NCBI GenBank assembly: GCA_964485695.1
Contig: CAZAKZ010000012.1
Span: 1-64,000 of the forward strand
Reading direction: 5' to 3'
DNA from: CAZAKZ01 sp964485695
GTDB taxonomy: Bacteria; Planctomycetota; JAFGQW01
DNA: 64,000 bases
Below, one piece after another: positions 44,246 to 52,700 of this stretch (positions are counted from its first letter, which is position 1; each line of letters opens with the position of its first letter). The notes below the pieces were generated by a model. That model ran no database searches. It was not told the origin of the DNA and saw nothing but the letters and a program-made list of their open reading frames with translations. The translations under genes and the position numbers were made by a program.

Positions 44246-44898
44246 CCTGTCCGCGTGTAACTCGTTTGTTTTCTTTGTCTTGTGGTTTTGATGCCGAGTA
44301 TTGGCTCCGGGTGTTTCCGTTGTATTGGGTGGATTTTCGGATACAATTTGTGGGACGGTTGGTGGACTGATTCCTGTTGAAAACCCGTGGATATTTACTC
44401 TGGATACTCACATGTTCCCGAACGAGTGCCCGGGGTTTTCAACCCGGGTATTTTCCAGGCCGGAGACCGGCTCTTTTTCTGGCCACTTTTTCAAGGGGAA
44501 CTGCCGGGTTATCCACCGCCGGTTTCCTGGAAAAGGGCATCATTACCTGTTAATTATTAATACGTTGCGGCGTAATTGCGCCGGTTTTCCACAATCCACC
44601 ACCGCTGGATATCTAAAGTAGAAATACGTTCTAATATTGATAAACATCCGCTCGCGATTGATAAGGGTTCGCCATTGAAATTCGTCCGCCTGGGCATAGC
44701 CCATCCCGCAGAGGGGTGTCCGCTTGATCGCGTCGTGAGCGCCGCAAGCGATTTGCGTTGTTCATGATATTGCGGCGGGCGGTTGTGAAAAGGCAATCCT
44801 GGGTCTTCTGATCCGGCCGTTTCCGTATTGCGGCGAAGTCACGCGGAAATTGTCGAGGCCGGAGTCTTGACCGGTTCCGGAACGAACGTAGGGGAAAC
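44246..44898. other. probable origin of replication (oriC) between dnaA and dnaN
   Basis: DnaA-box-like sites: TTTTCCACA at 44585-44593 (fits TTWTNCACA), TTATCCACC at 44509-44517 (8 of 9) and a weaker inverted site at 44386-44394. AT-rich stretches, around 44549-44567 (TTAATTATTAATACG) and 44612-44645, could be the unwinding element. A bulged inverted repeat CCCGGGGTT/AACCCGGG is at 44429-44448. The position between dnaA and dnaN is a common origin site. No coding region is seen. Confidence 0.6.
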
Positions 44899-46002
44899 GT
44901 GATTATGGAGTTCAGAGCCGACAGAAAACGTCTTCACGAAGCTCTTCAGGTCGTTGGCGGCGTGGCCATGCTGAGAACGCTCAAAGATGTTCTCCAGAAC
45001 ATTCACCTGGAAGCCAAAGACAACACGCTGACCCTGAAGGCCACGGACTACGAGGTTGGAATCCAGGTTCGTGTGACGGATGTCGCCGTCAAGAAAGAGG
45101 GCGCGGTGCTTCTGCCTTCCGCGCAAATCGTGGGCATCTTCCGGGAGGTGTCAGACTCCGAGGTCGCATTTTCCGCAAGCGAAAACCAGTGTTTGATCAG
45201 CGCCGGCCGGAGCCGCTTTCGCGTGGTCCTGTACGCCCCGGATCTGTTTCCAGGTCTTCCGGAGTTCCCGGCTCGGATTGCGACGAAGACGAAGCGGGAA
45301 GATCTTTTGAAGATGATCCAGACCGTCGCCTTCGCTTCGGCCGATGAACGAACCCGGTATGCGTTCGATGGGATCAAGCTCTTGATTCAGGACGACAGGA
45401 TCAAGATGGTTTCCACGGACGGCAAGCGCCTCGGATATTACTGGATGCCCATCGAGGCAGAAAAAGGCGCAGAAGTGGACGCACTGCTTCCCGCGAGGGC
45501 CATGTCACATTTCATCAAAGCCCTGGGCACCAAGGACGAGTTCTGCGAGATCGGCGTGGAAGAGAATCGATTCGGCATCCGAACACCCAACGTTGAGGTC
45601 TACTGCCAGCAGATCGAGGGGTCTTTTCCGAATTTCGCCCCGTTGATCGAAAAGGAGCTCACGAACCAGGTGACCCTGGATTCAGAGGAACTCCTTTCTT
45701 CCCTCAGGAGGGCGTCGCTGTTCACGGGCCTTGAGTCCCGGCTGATCAAGATGAAACTGGACCCCGGTAACCTGAACGTGAACTCCAACGTGGCCGAAGT
45801 CGGAGAGGCAGAGACGGATCTTGCCATCGAATATGACGGAGAAACCACCGAGTTAGGATTCAACCCCGACTATTTGATGGATTTTCTCAAGACCGTCGGC
45901 GCCGGTTCCGTTTGCATGGAGTTCAAGGACGATACGACGGCCTCTCGTTGGTCCGCGGGAGAGAACTTCCTCTATCTCGTCATGCCGGTCTCCACCACGT
46001 AG
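44899..46002 (+). CDS. dnaN: DNA polymerase III sliding clamp (beta subunit)
   Basis: 367 residues, normal length. The GTG at 44899 follows an AGGGG site; an ATG two codons later is an alternative. Three-fold clamp pattern with 'ADRKRLHEALQVVGG', 'KDNTLTLKATDYEVGIQV', 'SADERTRYAFDGIKLL' and the C-terminal 'NFLYLVMPV'. It tethers polymerase to DNA. It starts 653 nt after dnaA and ends 8 nt before dciA. Confidence 0.96.
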   Translation: MIMEFRADRKRLHEALQVVGGVAMLRTLKDVLQNIHLEAKDNTLTLKATDYEVGIQVRVTDVAVKKEGAVLLPSAQIVGIFREVSDSEVAFSASENQCLISAGRSRFRVVLYAPDLFPGLPEFPARIATKTKREDLLKMIQTVAFASADERTRYAFDGIKLLIQDDRIKMVSTDGKRLGYYWMPIEAEKGAEVDALLPARAMSHFIKALGTKDEFCEIGVEENRFGIRTPNVEVYCQQIEGSFPNFAPLIEKELTNQVTLDSEELLSSLRRASLFTGLESRLIKMKLDPGNLNVNSNVAEVGEAETDLAIEYDGETTELGFNPDYLMDFLKTVGAGSVCMEFKDDTTASRWSAGENFLYLVMPVSTT

Positions 46003-46010
46003 GCAATACC

Positions 46011-46346
46011 ATGGACAACACTGTTTCCGGACGGAGGTCGAGGAATCCCAAGAAAATAGGCGATGTTCTCGGCGCCTATCTTGAGCGGTCCGGGTTCAAC
46101 GAAGTCCGCAACGCACAGAGGATGGCCGGAGCCTGGAAGGCCTCGGTGCCGGAGAAAGCCTACAGCGGGACACGGCTTGTACGCATCAAGGACGGGGTTG
46201 TTCATGTTGGAGTGACATCCTCGGCACTGATGTACGAGCTGAAGGGATTTTACAAACAGGAAATCCTGGACCGGCTCAGGAAGAACGACATCGGATACGT
46301 GAGAGACTTACGGTTCAAGATGGAGTCTCCGACTGAGAACGAATAA
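46011..46346 (+). CDS. dciA: DciA-like (DUF721) replicative helicase loader/operator
   Basis: 111 residues from the ATG at 46011. The DUF721 core is clear: 'KKIGDVLGAYLERSGFNEV' followed by 'AGAWKASVPEKAY', 'LVRIKDGVVHVGVTSSALMYEL' and 'LRKNDIGYVRDLRFKM'. DUF721 is DciA, which delivers DnaB helicase in bacteria without DnaC/DnaI. It lies where recF often sits between dnaN and gyrB; recF is absent from the window. Confidence 0.88.
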   Translation: MDNTVSGRRSRNPKKIGDVLGAYLERSGFNEVRNAQRMAGAWKASVPEKAYSGTRLVRIKDGVVHVGVTSSALMYELKGFYKQEILDRLRKNDIGYVRDLRFKMESPTENE

Positions 46347-46393
46347 CAGGAACGAATAACAGGAATGAATGATCGGCACGAGGTGGCAAAGCG

Positions 46394-48826
46394 ATGACCG
46401 CTGATATTAACAAATATGACGAGACGAGCATCAAGGTCCTGGAGGGCCTCGATGCCGTAAGGCGGCGGCCGGCCATGTACATCGGCGATGTCAGTTTCCA
46501 CGGACTTCACCACATGGTGAACGAAGTTGTGGACAACTCGATCGACGAAGCCATGGACGGGCACTGCAAGGAAATACAGGTTACACACCACAGGGACGGA
46601 AGTATTTCCGTGGTCGATGACGGACGAGGAATCCCGATCGGCTTCAAGGAAGACAAGAACAAGTCGGCGCTGGAAATCGTTCTCACCACGCTGCACGCAG
46701 GCGGCAAGTTCGACAACAAGTCCTACAAGGTGTCGGGAGGACTCCACGGCGTTGGCATCAGCGTGGTCAACGCCCTGAGCGAGTGGATGGAAGTTGAGGT
46801 CTACCGCGACAGCAAGGCATACAGACAAAAATATGAACGGGGTGACCCGGCCACGGAGCTGGAAGAGGTTGGGCAGACCGACCGGCACGGAACGAGGGTG
46901 AACTTCAAACCGGACGCGGAGATCTTCGAGACAACGGAATTCGACTACCCGACCCTGTCCAGGCGGTTGCGGGAGCTGGCATTCCTTAACAAGGGCATCA
47001 GGATCTCGATAAAGGACGAGAACAAAGAGCAGGAAGAGATCTTTCAGTATGACGGCGGACTCAAGGAATTTGTTGAGTACCTCAACAAGAACAAGGTGCC
47101 CATTCACAAGGACATCATCTACGTTCAGAAGGAGCTGCCGGAATCGGACAACAGACTCAGCCTTGAGATCGGCTTTCAGTATAACGACTCCTACAGGACC
47201 AACCTCTACAGCTACGTAAACAACATCTTCACCAAAGAGGGCGGGACCCACGTCAGCGGCTTCAGGTCATCCCTTACGCGGACGCTGAATCGGTACGCAA
47301 AGCGAAACAACCTCATCAAGGAGAACCAGAAGGCCCTCTCCGGGGAAGATCTTCTCGAGGGATTGACGTGCATCATTCACGCGAAGGTCGGGATTGACCC
47401 CCAGTTTGAGGGGCAGACGAAGTCCAAGCTCGGAAACAGGGATGTCGCCGGCCAGGTCGACGCCATCGTGAGCGAGCAGTTCTCGGCTTATCTGGAGGAA
47501 AATCCGTCAAGCGCGAAAGCGATCGTCCAGAAGGCGGTGGTTGCGGCCCAGGCCAGGGAGGCGGCCCGAAAGCAGCGAGAGCTGGTAAGGCGAAAGGGCC
47601 TGTTGAGCAGCGGGGGACTCCCCGGAAAGCTTGCGGACTGCTCTAGCCGCAATTCCGAGGAAACAGAGCTCTACCTGGTCGAGGGCGACAGTGCCGGGGG
47701 CAGCGCAAAGGCCGGGCGGGACAGAAAGTTCCAGGCGATTCTTCCCCTCAAGGGGAAGATAATCAACGTTGAAAAGGCGCGCCTGGACAAGGTGCTCGGA
47801 CACAACGAGATCAGGACGATCATCACCGCCCTCGGGACCGGAATCGGCGACGACTTCGAAATCGACAAGCTGCGCTACAATCGCATCATCATCATGACCG
47901 ATGCCGACGTGGACGGCTCGCACATCCGGACGCTGCTCCTCACGTTTTTCTACAGACAGTACCGGGAACTCATCGAGGACGGACATCTCTATGTGGCGCA
48001 GCCGCCGCTCTACAGGATCAAGAAGAGAAAGAAAGAGCAGTATATACTGAGCGACCGGGAATTCGTCGATGCGATGATAGAACTCGGCACCGAAGGGTCA
48101 AGGCTCACCGCTTCGGGCGGCGAAGTGGTTATTGAAGGAGAGAGCCTTAAAAAACTGCTTGAGGCGGTCACGGAGATGGAAGAACTGGTCGCCTCTCTCG
48201 AGAGGCGCGGCCTGGCTTTTCGAGATCTCTTGTGCGGAGGTGAACATACCACCATACCCGCCATGTTTGTCCAGACAAAAGGCGGCGATAAGAAACTCCT
48301 GAACGACACAGAGGATTACCACCGATTCAGGGAAAGCCTTGCCCGGGAGAAAGGCGGGCCGGTATCCATCTGGGAGGAGGGGGGCGATCTGGAGGACCGC
48401 GAACAGGCAGACGCGGAGGTGTATCACCTGCGGGAATCGAAAAAACTCGCTGTCCACCTCAAGACCATTCGGAGCCTGGGCCTGGATCCGGCACTCTTTG
48501 AGAACGGAGACGACCAGAGCTTCAAGGTTGTGGAAGACAGCGGAGAAGAACACCACCTGTCGAAGATTCGAAGCGTGATCGCGGTGTTCAAGGACATCGG
48601 ACAGAAAGGCGTCGACATTCAGAGGTTCAAGGGCCTTGGCGAGATGAACCCGGATCAGCTCTGGGAAACCACGATGAACCCCCTAAAGCGCTCCCTGTTA
48701 AGGGTCCGCCTTGAAGACGCATACAAGGCGGAGGAGATATTCAGTATTCTCATGGGAACCCAGGTCGAGCCGAGAAAAGAATTCATTGAAACGTATGCGC
48801 GAGAGGCAAAGAACCTCGACGTGTAG
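46394..48826 (+). CDS. gyrB: DNA gyrase subunit B
   Basis: 810 residues. The GHKL ATPase has 'EVVDNSIDEAMDG', 'VVDDGRGIPIG' and 'VSGGLHGVGISVVNALS'. The Toprim domain has 'ELYLVEGDSAGGSAKAGRDRKFQAILPLKGK' split across the metal site and 'IIMTDADVDGSHI'. A ~160-residue insertion follows before the C-terminal 'KGLGEMNPDQLWETTMNP'. Such an insert is known in Gram-negative GyrB. It forms gyrase with GyrA at 7.5-10 kb. Confidence 0.97.
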   Translation: MTADINKYDETSIKVLEGLDAVRRRPAMYIGDVSFHGLHHMVNEVVDNSIDEAMDGHCKEIQVTHHRDGSISVVDDGRGIPIGFKEDKNKSALEIVLTTLHAGGKFDNKSYKVSGGLHGVGISVVNALSEWMEVEVYRDSKAYRQKYERGDPATELEEVGQTDRHGTRVNFKPDAEIFETTEFDYPTLSRRLRELAFLNKGIRISIKDENKEQEEIFQYDGGLKEFVEYLNKNKVPIHKDIIYVQKELPESDNRLSLEIGFQYNDSYRTNLYSYVNNIFTKEGGTHVSGFRSSLTRTLNRYAKRNNLIKENQKALSGEDLLEGLTCIIHAKVGIDPQFEGQTKSKLGNRDVAGQVDAIVSEQFSAYLEENPSSAKAIVQKAVVAAQAREAARKQRELVRRKGLLSSGGLPGKLADCSSRNSEETELYLVEGDSAGGSAKAGRDRKFQAILPLKGKIINVEKARLDKVLGHNEIRTIITALGTGIGDDFEIDKLRYNRIIIMTDADVDGSHIRTLLLTFFYRQYRELIEDGHLYVAQPPLYRIKKRKKEQYILSDREFVDAMIELGTEGSRLTASGGEVVIEGESLKKLLEAVTEMEELVASLERRGLAFRDLLCGGEHTTIPAMFVQTKGGDKKLLNDTEDYHRFRESLAREKGGPVSIWEEGGDLEDREQADAEVYHLRESKKLAVHLKTIRSLGLDPALFENGDDQSFKVVEDSGEEHHLSKIRSVIAVFKDIGQKGVDIQRFKGLGEMNPDQLWETTMNPLKRSLLRVRLEDAYKAEEIFSILMGTQVEPRKEFIETYAREAKNLDV

Positions 48827-49095
48827 GCCGCCCGAGATTTCACCCGGCGGGCTTGACCCGGCGCAACCCCCCGCCCCCGAGCGCAGTTACACCCACCCGG
48901 GACGAACAGGTGCGAAAAATCCACGGCCCGGGTCTCATGAGAGCGCTCGTTTCCTTCCGATACGTTGAACGCGGCAAGTTCCGCCCGATCCGCTCCATGA
49001 ATACGGCCAGCACAGGGGATCGATGCGCCGCAGCGAGTTCAGCCGCATTCATGTTGCCGGGCGCCAGGACACGAGTTGAATCCGGGAATTGTGCA

Positions 49096-49704
49096 ATGAG
49101 ATACATCGCAAAGATGCTGAAGAAGAGGCTCGGAGAGCTCCTGATCGACGAGGGCCTGGTCACGAGCGACCAGGTGGTGGATGCGCTGAAGGAACAGAAG
49201 AAGACGGGGCGGCCGATCGGCGAGATCCTGGTCTCCTACGGCGTGGTTTCGGAATGGGACATCACCTGGACCCTGGCCAACCAGTTTCAGTTACCCTTCC
49301 TCAACGCATCTAAATATTTCATCTCTCCGGAAGTCAGGGATCTGATTCCTCCGGAGATGCTCCATCGACTCCAGTGTATTCCGCTAGACCGCTTTGACAA
49401 CATCCTGATCCTGGCCGTGGCCGACATTCTCAACCACAAGAAGTTCGAGGAGCTCGAGTCCGTTACCGGATGTGAGATGTTCCTCTACGTCGGCCTGCCG
49501 TCAGAAATCACCCAGGTCCTTTCCAAGGAGTTTCCGCTGGATGGCCTGCCGACCCGCGGCCGCAAAGGCCAGAAGGCGCCACAGGACGCCGAGGCCCAGC
49601 TCGAGGCGGCGGCCAAGGGCGAGTGGGAGAAGCTCTTTGACGCGGCGAACGAGAACGTTTTGAGCGACATCAGGCCGTTACAGCCCGACGACGAGGGGGA
49701 CTGA
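49096..49704 (+). CDS. stand-alone MshEN (GspE N-terminal type) domain protein
   Basis: About 202 residues from the ATG at 49096 (ATG at 49114 also possible). 'RLGELLIDEGLVTSDQVVDALKEQKKTGRPIGEILVSYGVVSEWDI' and 'FQLPFLNASKYFISPEVRDLIPPEML' form the two halves of the N-terminal domain of PilB/GspE ATPases, which binds cyclic-di-GMP in MshE. The ATPase domain is missing; instead a charged linker and acidic tail follow. It may be a free c-di-GMP sensor or adaptor for a pilus or secretion motor encoded elsewhere. Confidence 0.83.
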   Translation: MRYIAKMLKKRLGELLIDEGLVTSDQVVDALKEQKKTGRPIGEILVSYGVVSEWDITWTLANQFQLPFLNASKYFISPEVRDLIPPEMLHRLQCIPLDRFDNILILAVADILNHKKFEELESVTGCEMFLYVGLPSEITQVLSKEFPLDGLPTRGRKGQKAPQDAEAQLEAAAKGEWEKLFDAANENVLSDIRPLQPDDEGD

Positions 49705-49724
49705 GAGACGTCCGATCAGGTCGC

Positions 49725-49760
49725 CCCCGCGGGGACATATTTCCCCGCGGGGACATATTG
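49725..49760. repeat. two tandem 18-bp palindrome-bearing units upstream of tatA
   Basis: CCCCGCGGGGACATATTT (49725-49742) is repeated at 49743-49760 with one change. Each unit contains the 10-bp perfect palindrome CCCCGCGGGG. The second unit ends exactly where the -35 box TTGACG begins, a position expected for an activator or repressor site. Confidence 0.75.
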
Positions 49761-49789
49761 TTGACGAGGTCCCCGGCATCTGTAATAAT
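49761..49789 (+). promoter_or_regulatory. tatA: probable tatA promoter
   Basis: TTGACG at 49761-49766 (five of six to consensus) and an AT-rich TAATAAT at 49783-49789 giving a spacer of 16-17 nt. It lies about 65 nt upstream of the tatA start and abuts the tandem palindromes. Confidence 0.5.
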
Positions 49790-49855
49790 TCCCGGTTGAT
49801 CCACAGAGTCTGTAATCTCCTCGAGCCAGTGCACCTGTTTGAAAGAGCCTGAATC

Positions 49856-50215
49856 GTGTTCGGTTTCTGGACCCCGGGCATACCGGAAATCATAATCATA
49901 CTGGTCATAGCCCTCCTTCTTTTCGGGAAGCGCCTTCCCGAGGTCAGTAGATCCCTGGGCAAGGGCATCGTGGAATTCAAGAAGGGCATCAAGGGCATCG
50001 AGGACGACATTGATGGAGACATCCAAGGAGACATAGGAGACATCAAGGCCGACATCGAAAAAGCGTCCTCTCCGCCGGCCTCCCTTCCTCCGCCCGCAAA
50101 ACCCTCAGATGTCCCGTCAGGCGAATCGCCAGATCAGCCCCCAGGCGACGTCGGCGACTACGGCGACTACGGTGACGAGCAGGCGACTAACAAACAAGGC
50201 GACGCCAATCAGTAA
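49856..50215 (+). CDS. tatA: twin-arginine translocase subunit TatA/E
   Basis: 119 residues, GTG start. A single N-terminal membrane helix with the family Phe-Gly motif ('IPEIIIILVIALLLFGKRLPEVSRSLGKGI') is followed by an amphipathic helix. The long tail is built from Gly-Asp-Ile repeats (nt ~50010-50055, 'GDIQGDIGDIKADI') then Pro- and Gly-Asp-Tyr-rich sequence, longer and more acidic than usual. It forms the Tat pore; tatC is not in the window. Its last 7 nt overlap the convergent lptD gene. Confidence 0.9.
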   Translation: MFGFWTPGIPEIIIILVIALLLFGKRLPEVSRSLGKGIVEFKKGIKGIEDDIDGDIQGDIGDIKADIEKASSPPASLPPPAKPSDVPSGESPDQPPGDVGDYGDYGDEQATNKQGDANQ

Positions 50216-52632
50216 TCCCCCCAGTACTGCCCTTGCGCGCGCTGCCACCGCTTCCTGGAAATCTTCTGGAAGAACTCCACGGGCGCGAAGGCGATGCGGA
50301 AGCCGTGGTCTCCACTTCCCCCGTCGTCGTAGAATTCCAGCTCCAGCCGAAAGCGGTGAAAATTTCTTCCGATGACGTACTTCTGGTACAGGGGAGCCCC
50401 GTTTCGGTAATCGTACTGATAATATCCGCCCACGGACCATTTCTTTCCCAGCCGGGCCTCCAGACCGCCGGTGAACACGTTGGACAGCTTCTTGGCGAAC
50501 CGGTGGCCGACGTAAAACAGCGCGTTGCTCTTTTCCAATCCTGGGATCTTGCCGAGACCGCCGAGGACGCCAATGTTGGTGATCACGGCATCGTCCTCTT
50601 CCCAGTCGATGAGGGTGTCCGCGAGAAGGATGAACGGAGCGACGCCGGCCTTCAGGTCTATGAAGAGGGGCCCCTCGGCTCTGCCGAGGTTATCGCGCTC
50701 CTCCTCGGGGTAAAACACCATCTCCGTGTTCAGCTCGAGGAAGTCGAGGGCGGTTTTCCCCTGTTTCACCTGGAGTTTGTTTTGAAGGCGAACGGTGATT
50801 GCTTCGAACTCGTTGACCCGGTCCTTCTCGTCCAGAGGAATGATCCTCTGGGATTCAAGACTCACGTCGTAAGTGTTGCTGTAGAACGCCTCGGGAACCA
50901 CAAGGTGCCGGACATCCATGCCGAAAAACGCCTTCTCGTACGTCTTCCAGAACTGGGTATGCAGGCGAATTCCCATGGTCCATGCGTTACGGTCGACGCT
51001 GCCGCTGTCTTGATAGAAGTTGCCGTTGTTAGCGATTGGCTCATCCATGCTCTCGCTCCAGGCCGTGTACTGGCCGGCGAAGAACGGATTGATGCAGACG
51101 GGGCCGATTTTGATCGGCAGCTCCAGGCTGGCGAGCACATCCCCCCGAGATGTTGAGCGGTCGCGAAGGTTCAGCGCTTCGTCGTAACGAATCCGGCCCT
51201 GGGTTGCTTCGGCATCAAGATCGAGATAGAGGTTTGTTCCCAGGAATCCACCCGGGACAACGGGCTGGGAGAAGAGGTTTCCTGAGAGGCGAGGGACATA
51301 TTCGGTCCGGGTGAAGAATTCGTTCACCCGAAAGCGGTAGAGCCCCCGGACCGTGAAATTGTCCCAGTCGCGAATGAGCCGGACATAGTTCTCCTGGGCC
51401 TTTTCGGCCCGGGCCTCTCGCTCGAAGTACTCGTAGAGGAAGTTCCTGTCGCGGATCCAGGAACCCTCCACGTCCAGCTGCAATCCGGCGGGTAGGAACT
51501 GGCGGTGAAAAGCCCGGAATCGCCCGCGGTCGATGTCCGGCGGGACGAACTTGAGTTTACGAGTCAGATCGGTGGAATCGTCGCGGATGTAATACCCCGA
51601 GACAATGCCGCGATAGTCTTCCGTTTCGTATTCTATCTCGAGGCCCTGGCCGAAACCGCGCCGGGTGTAGTTGTCCAGAAAAAGCTCCCAGGTCCCCCAC
51701 TTTCTGTCGCGCCCGTCCTTGCCCTTCAGGCGGATTTCGTCTTTCCATCGGGTCTCGACGTACCCCCCGAAGCGGCTGTTGCTTCCGACGCTCAGGTGGC
51801 GCAGAGGAAAATACTTGAGTATGGAAGTTCTGCCCCACAGGTAGGGCAGGTAGAAAACGGGGAATTCCTGGATGTTCAGGGTGGCCCCCTCGAGGGCCAC
51901 CGTCATGAATTCATCGTCGTGGGGTTCGACGGCAAGTTCCCGGGCGTGGATGTGATAGTGGGGGACACCGAAGTCGCACGAGGTGACACTCGCGCCCTTG
52001 CCGCGAATCCCGGAGATGGAGCTGGAAAAGGAACGGCCATCTCGCACCTGTTTTTTCAGCTGGATCCGCAGTTCGCGGGCCCGGGCCAGGAAGGGAATGG
52101 GCGGCCCCCCCTCGTTGAACCTCCCCTGGCTCAGCAGGGTGGATACGAAGCCCTGAACGATGAGAATCCGGTTTCCCACCGTGTCGAAATAGAGGCGTTC
52201 TGCCCGGAGAACGTTACCCTCGAGCTGTAGATGCACGTCCCCTTCCGCATAGATGCCCCGGATGGACCTGAAATCGATATGCCGCACCCCGGTGGCCAGG
52301 TCGCCGTAATAGGGAGGCCGGGGACGGTCGCCTTTCCGGATCCCACCCCTTGGATCCAGCCAGACCACCGCCGAGTCGCATCGAAGCGAGAGGGCCAGGT
52401 CCTGTGACTTTCCGATGAGCGAGACACCGTCCAGGGCGACGATTTTTTCCAGAGTGCGGTTGTCCCTGGTGTGTGACACGTTGAGGCGCGAATATCGGCA
52501 CTGAACGTCGAACTCCCGGAGCTCCCGGGCGGCCCTTTTTAGCTTGTCTTGCTGGGCCTGTGCCGAGGAGAGGATCAGGAGCAGGAGAACGAGGGGAAGA
52601 CCTAGCGCCTTCCGGAGCGGTCTTTCCGGAAT
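50209..52632 (-). CDS. lptD: LPS-assembly outer-membrane protein LptD-like
   Basis: About 807 residues if translation starts at the ATT at 52632. The open frame runs upstream of the GTG at 52479 and encodes a strong signal peptide (PLRKALGLPLVLLLLILSS, then AQAQQ), so the shorter start would lose the export signal. The ATT has an AAGAGGT site 7 nt upstream. An alternative CTG overlaps the upstream gene's stop (52702-52704). The N-terminal OstA-like region and a beta-barrel region ('FPVFYLPYLWGRTSI...NSRFGGYVETRWK') match LptD, which inserts LPS at the surface. No disulfide cysteine pattern is seen. It is the last gene of the kdsD cluster. Confidence 0.72.
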   Translation of the reverse strand: MPERPLRKALGLPLVLLLLILSSAQAQQDKLKRAARELREFDVQCRYSRLNVSHTRDNRTLEKIVALDGVSLIGKSQDLALSLRCDSAVVWLDPRGGIRKGDRPRPPYYGDLATGVRHIDFRSIRGIYAEGDVHLQLEGNVLRAERLYFDTVGNRILIVQGFVSTLLSQGRFNEGGPPIPFLARARELRIQLKKQVRDGRSFSSSISGIRGKGASVTSCDFGVPHYHIHARELAVEPHDDEFMTVALEGATLNIQEFPVFYLPYLWGRTSILKYFPLRHLSVGSNSRFGGYVETRWKDEIRLKGKDGRDRKWGTWELFLDNYTRRGFGQGLEIEYETEDYRGIVSGYYIRDDSTDLTRKLKFVPPDIDRGRFRAFHRQFLPAGLQLDVEGSWIRDRNFLYEYFEREARAEKAQENYVRLIRDWDNFTVRGLYRFRVNEFFTRTEYVPRLSGNLFSQPVVPGGFLGTNLYLDLDAEATQGRIRYDEALNLRDRSTSRGDVLASLELPIKIGPVCINPFFAGQYTAWSESMDEPIANNGNFYQDSGSVDRNAWTMGIRLHTQFWKTYEKAFFGMDVRHLVVPEAFYSNTYDVSLESQRIIPLDEKDRVNEFEAITVRLQNKLQVKQGKTALDFLELNTEMVFYPEEERDNLGRAEGPLFIDLKAGVAPFILLADTLIDWEEDDAVITNIGVLGGLGKIPGLEKSNALFYVGHRFAKKLSNVFTGGLEARLGKKWSVGGYYQYDYRNGAPLYQKYVIGRNFHRFRLELEFYDDGGSGDHGFRIAFAPVEFFQKISRKRWQRAQGQYWGDY

Positions 52633-52700
52633 GAACGCACCTCTTGCCGGGAAGGCGCAGGATCTGGTCCCGGTGAGTTTCGCCCCCGCCCGTTGACGTC

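Noticed and set aside
48853..49095. N-terminal extension of the MshEN gene
   Set aside because: The domain starts right after the ATG at 49096; the upstream part has no protein-like pattern.
49797..49812. TGATCCACAG-type DnaA-box-like site upstream of tatA
   Set aside because: It differs from the consensus at key positions and stands alone, so it is not reported as a DnaA box.
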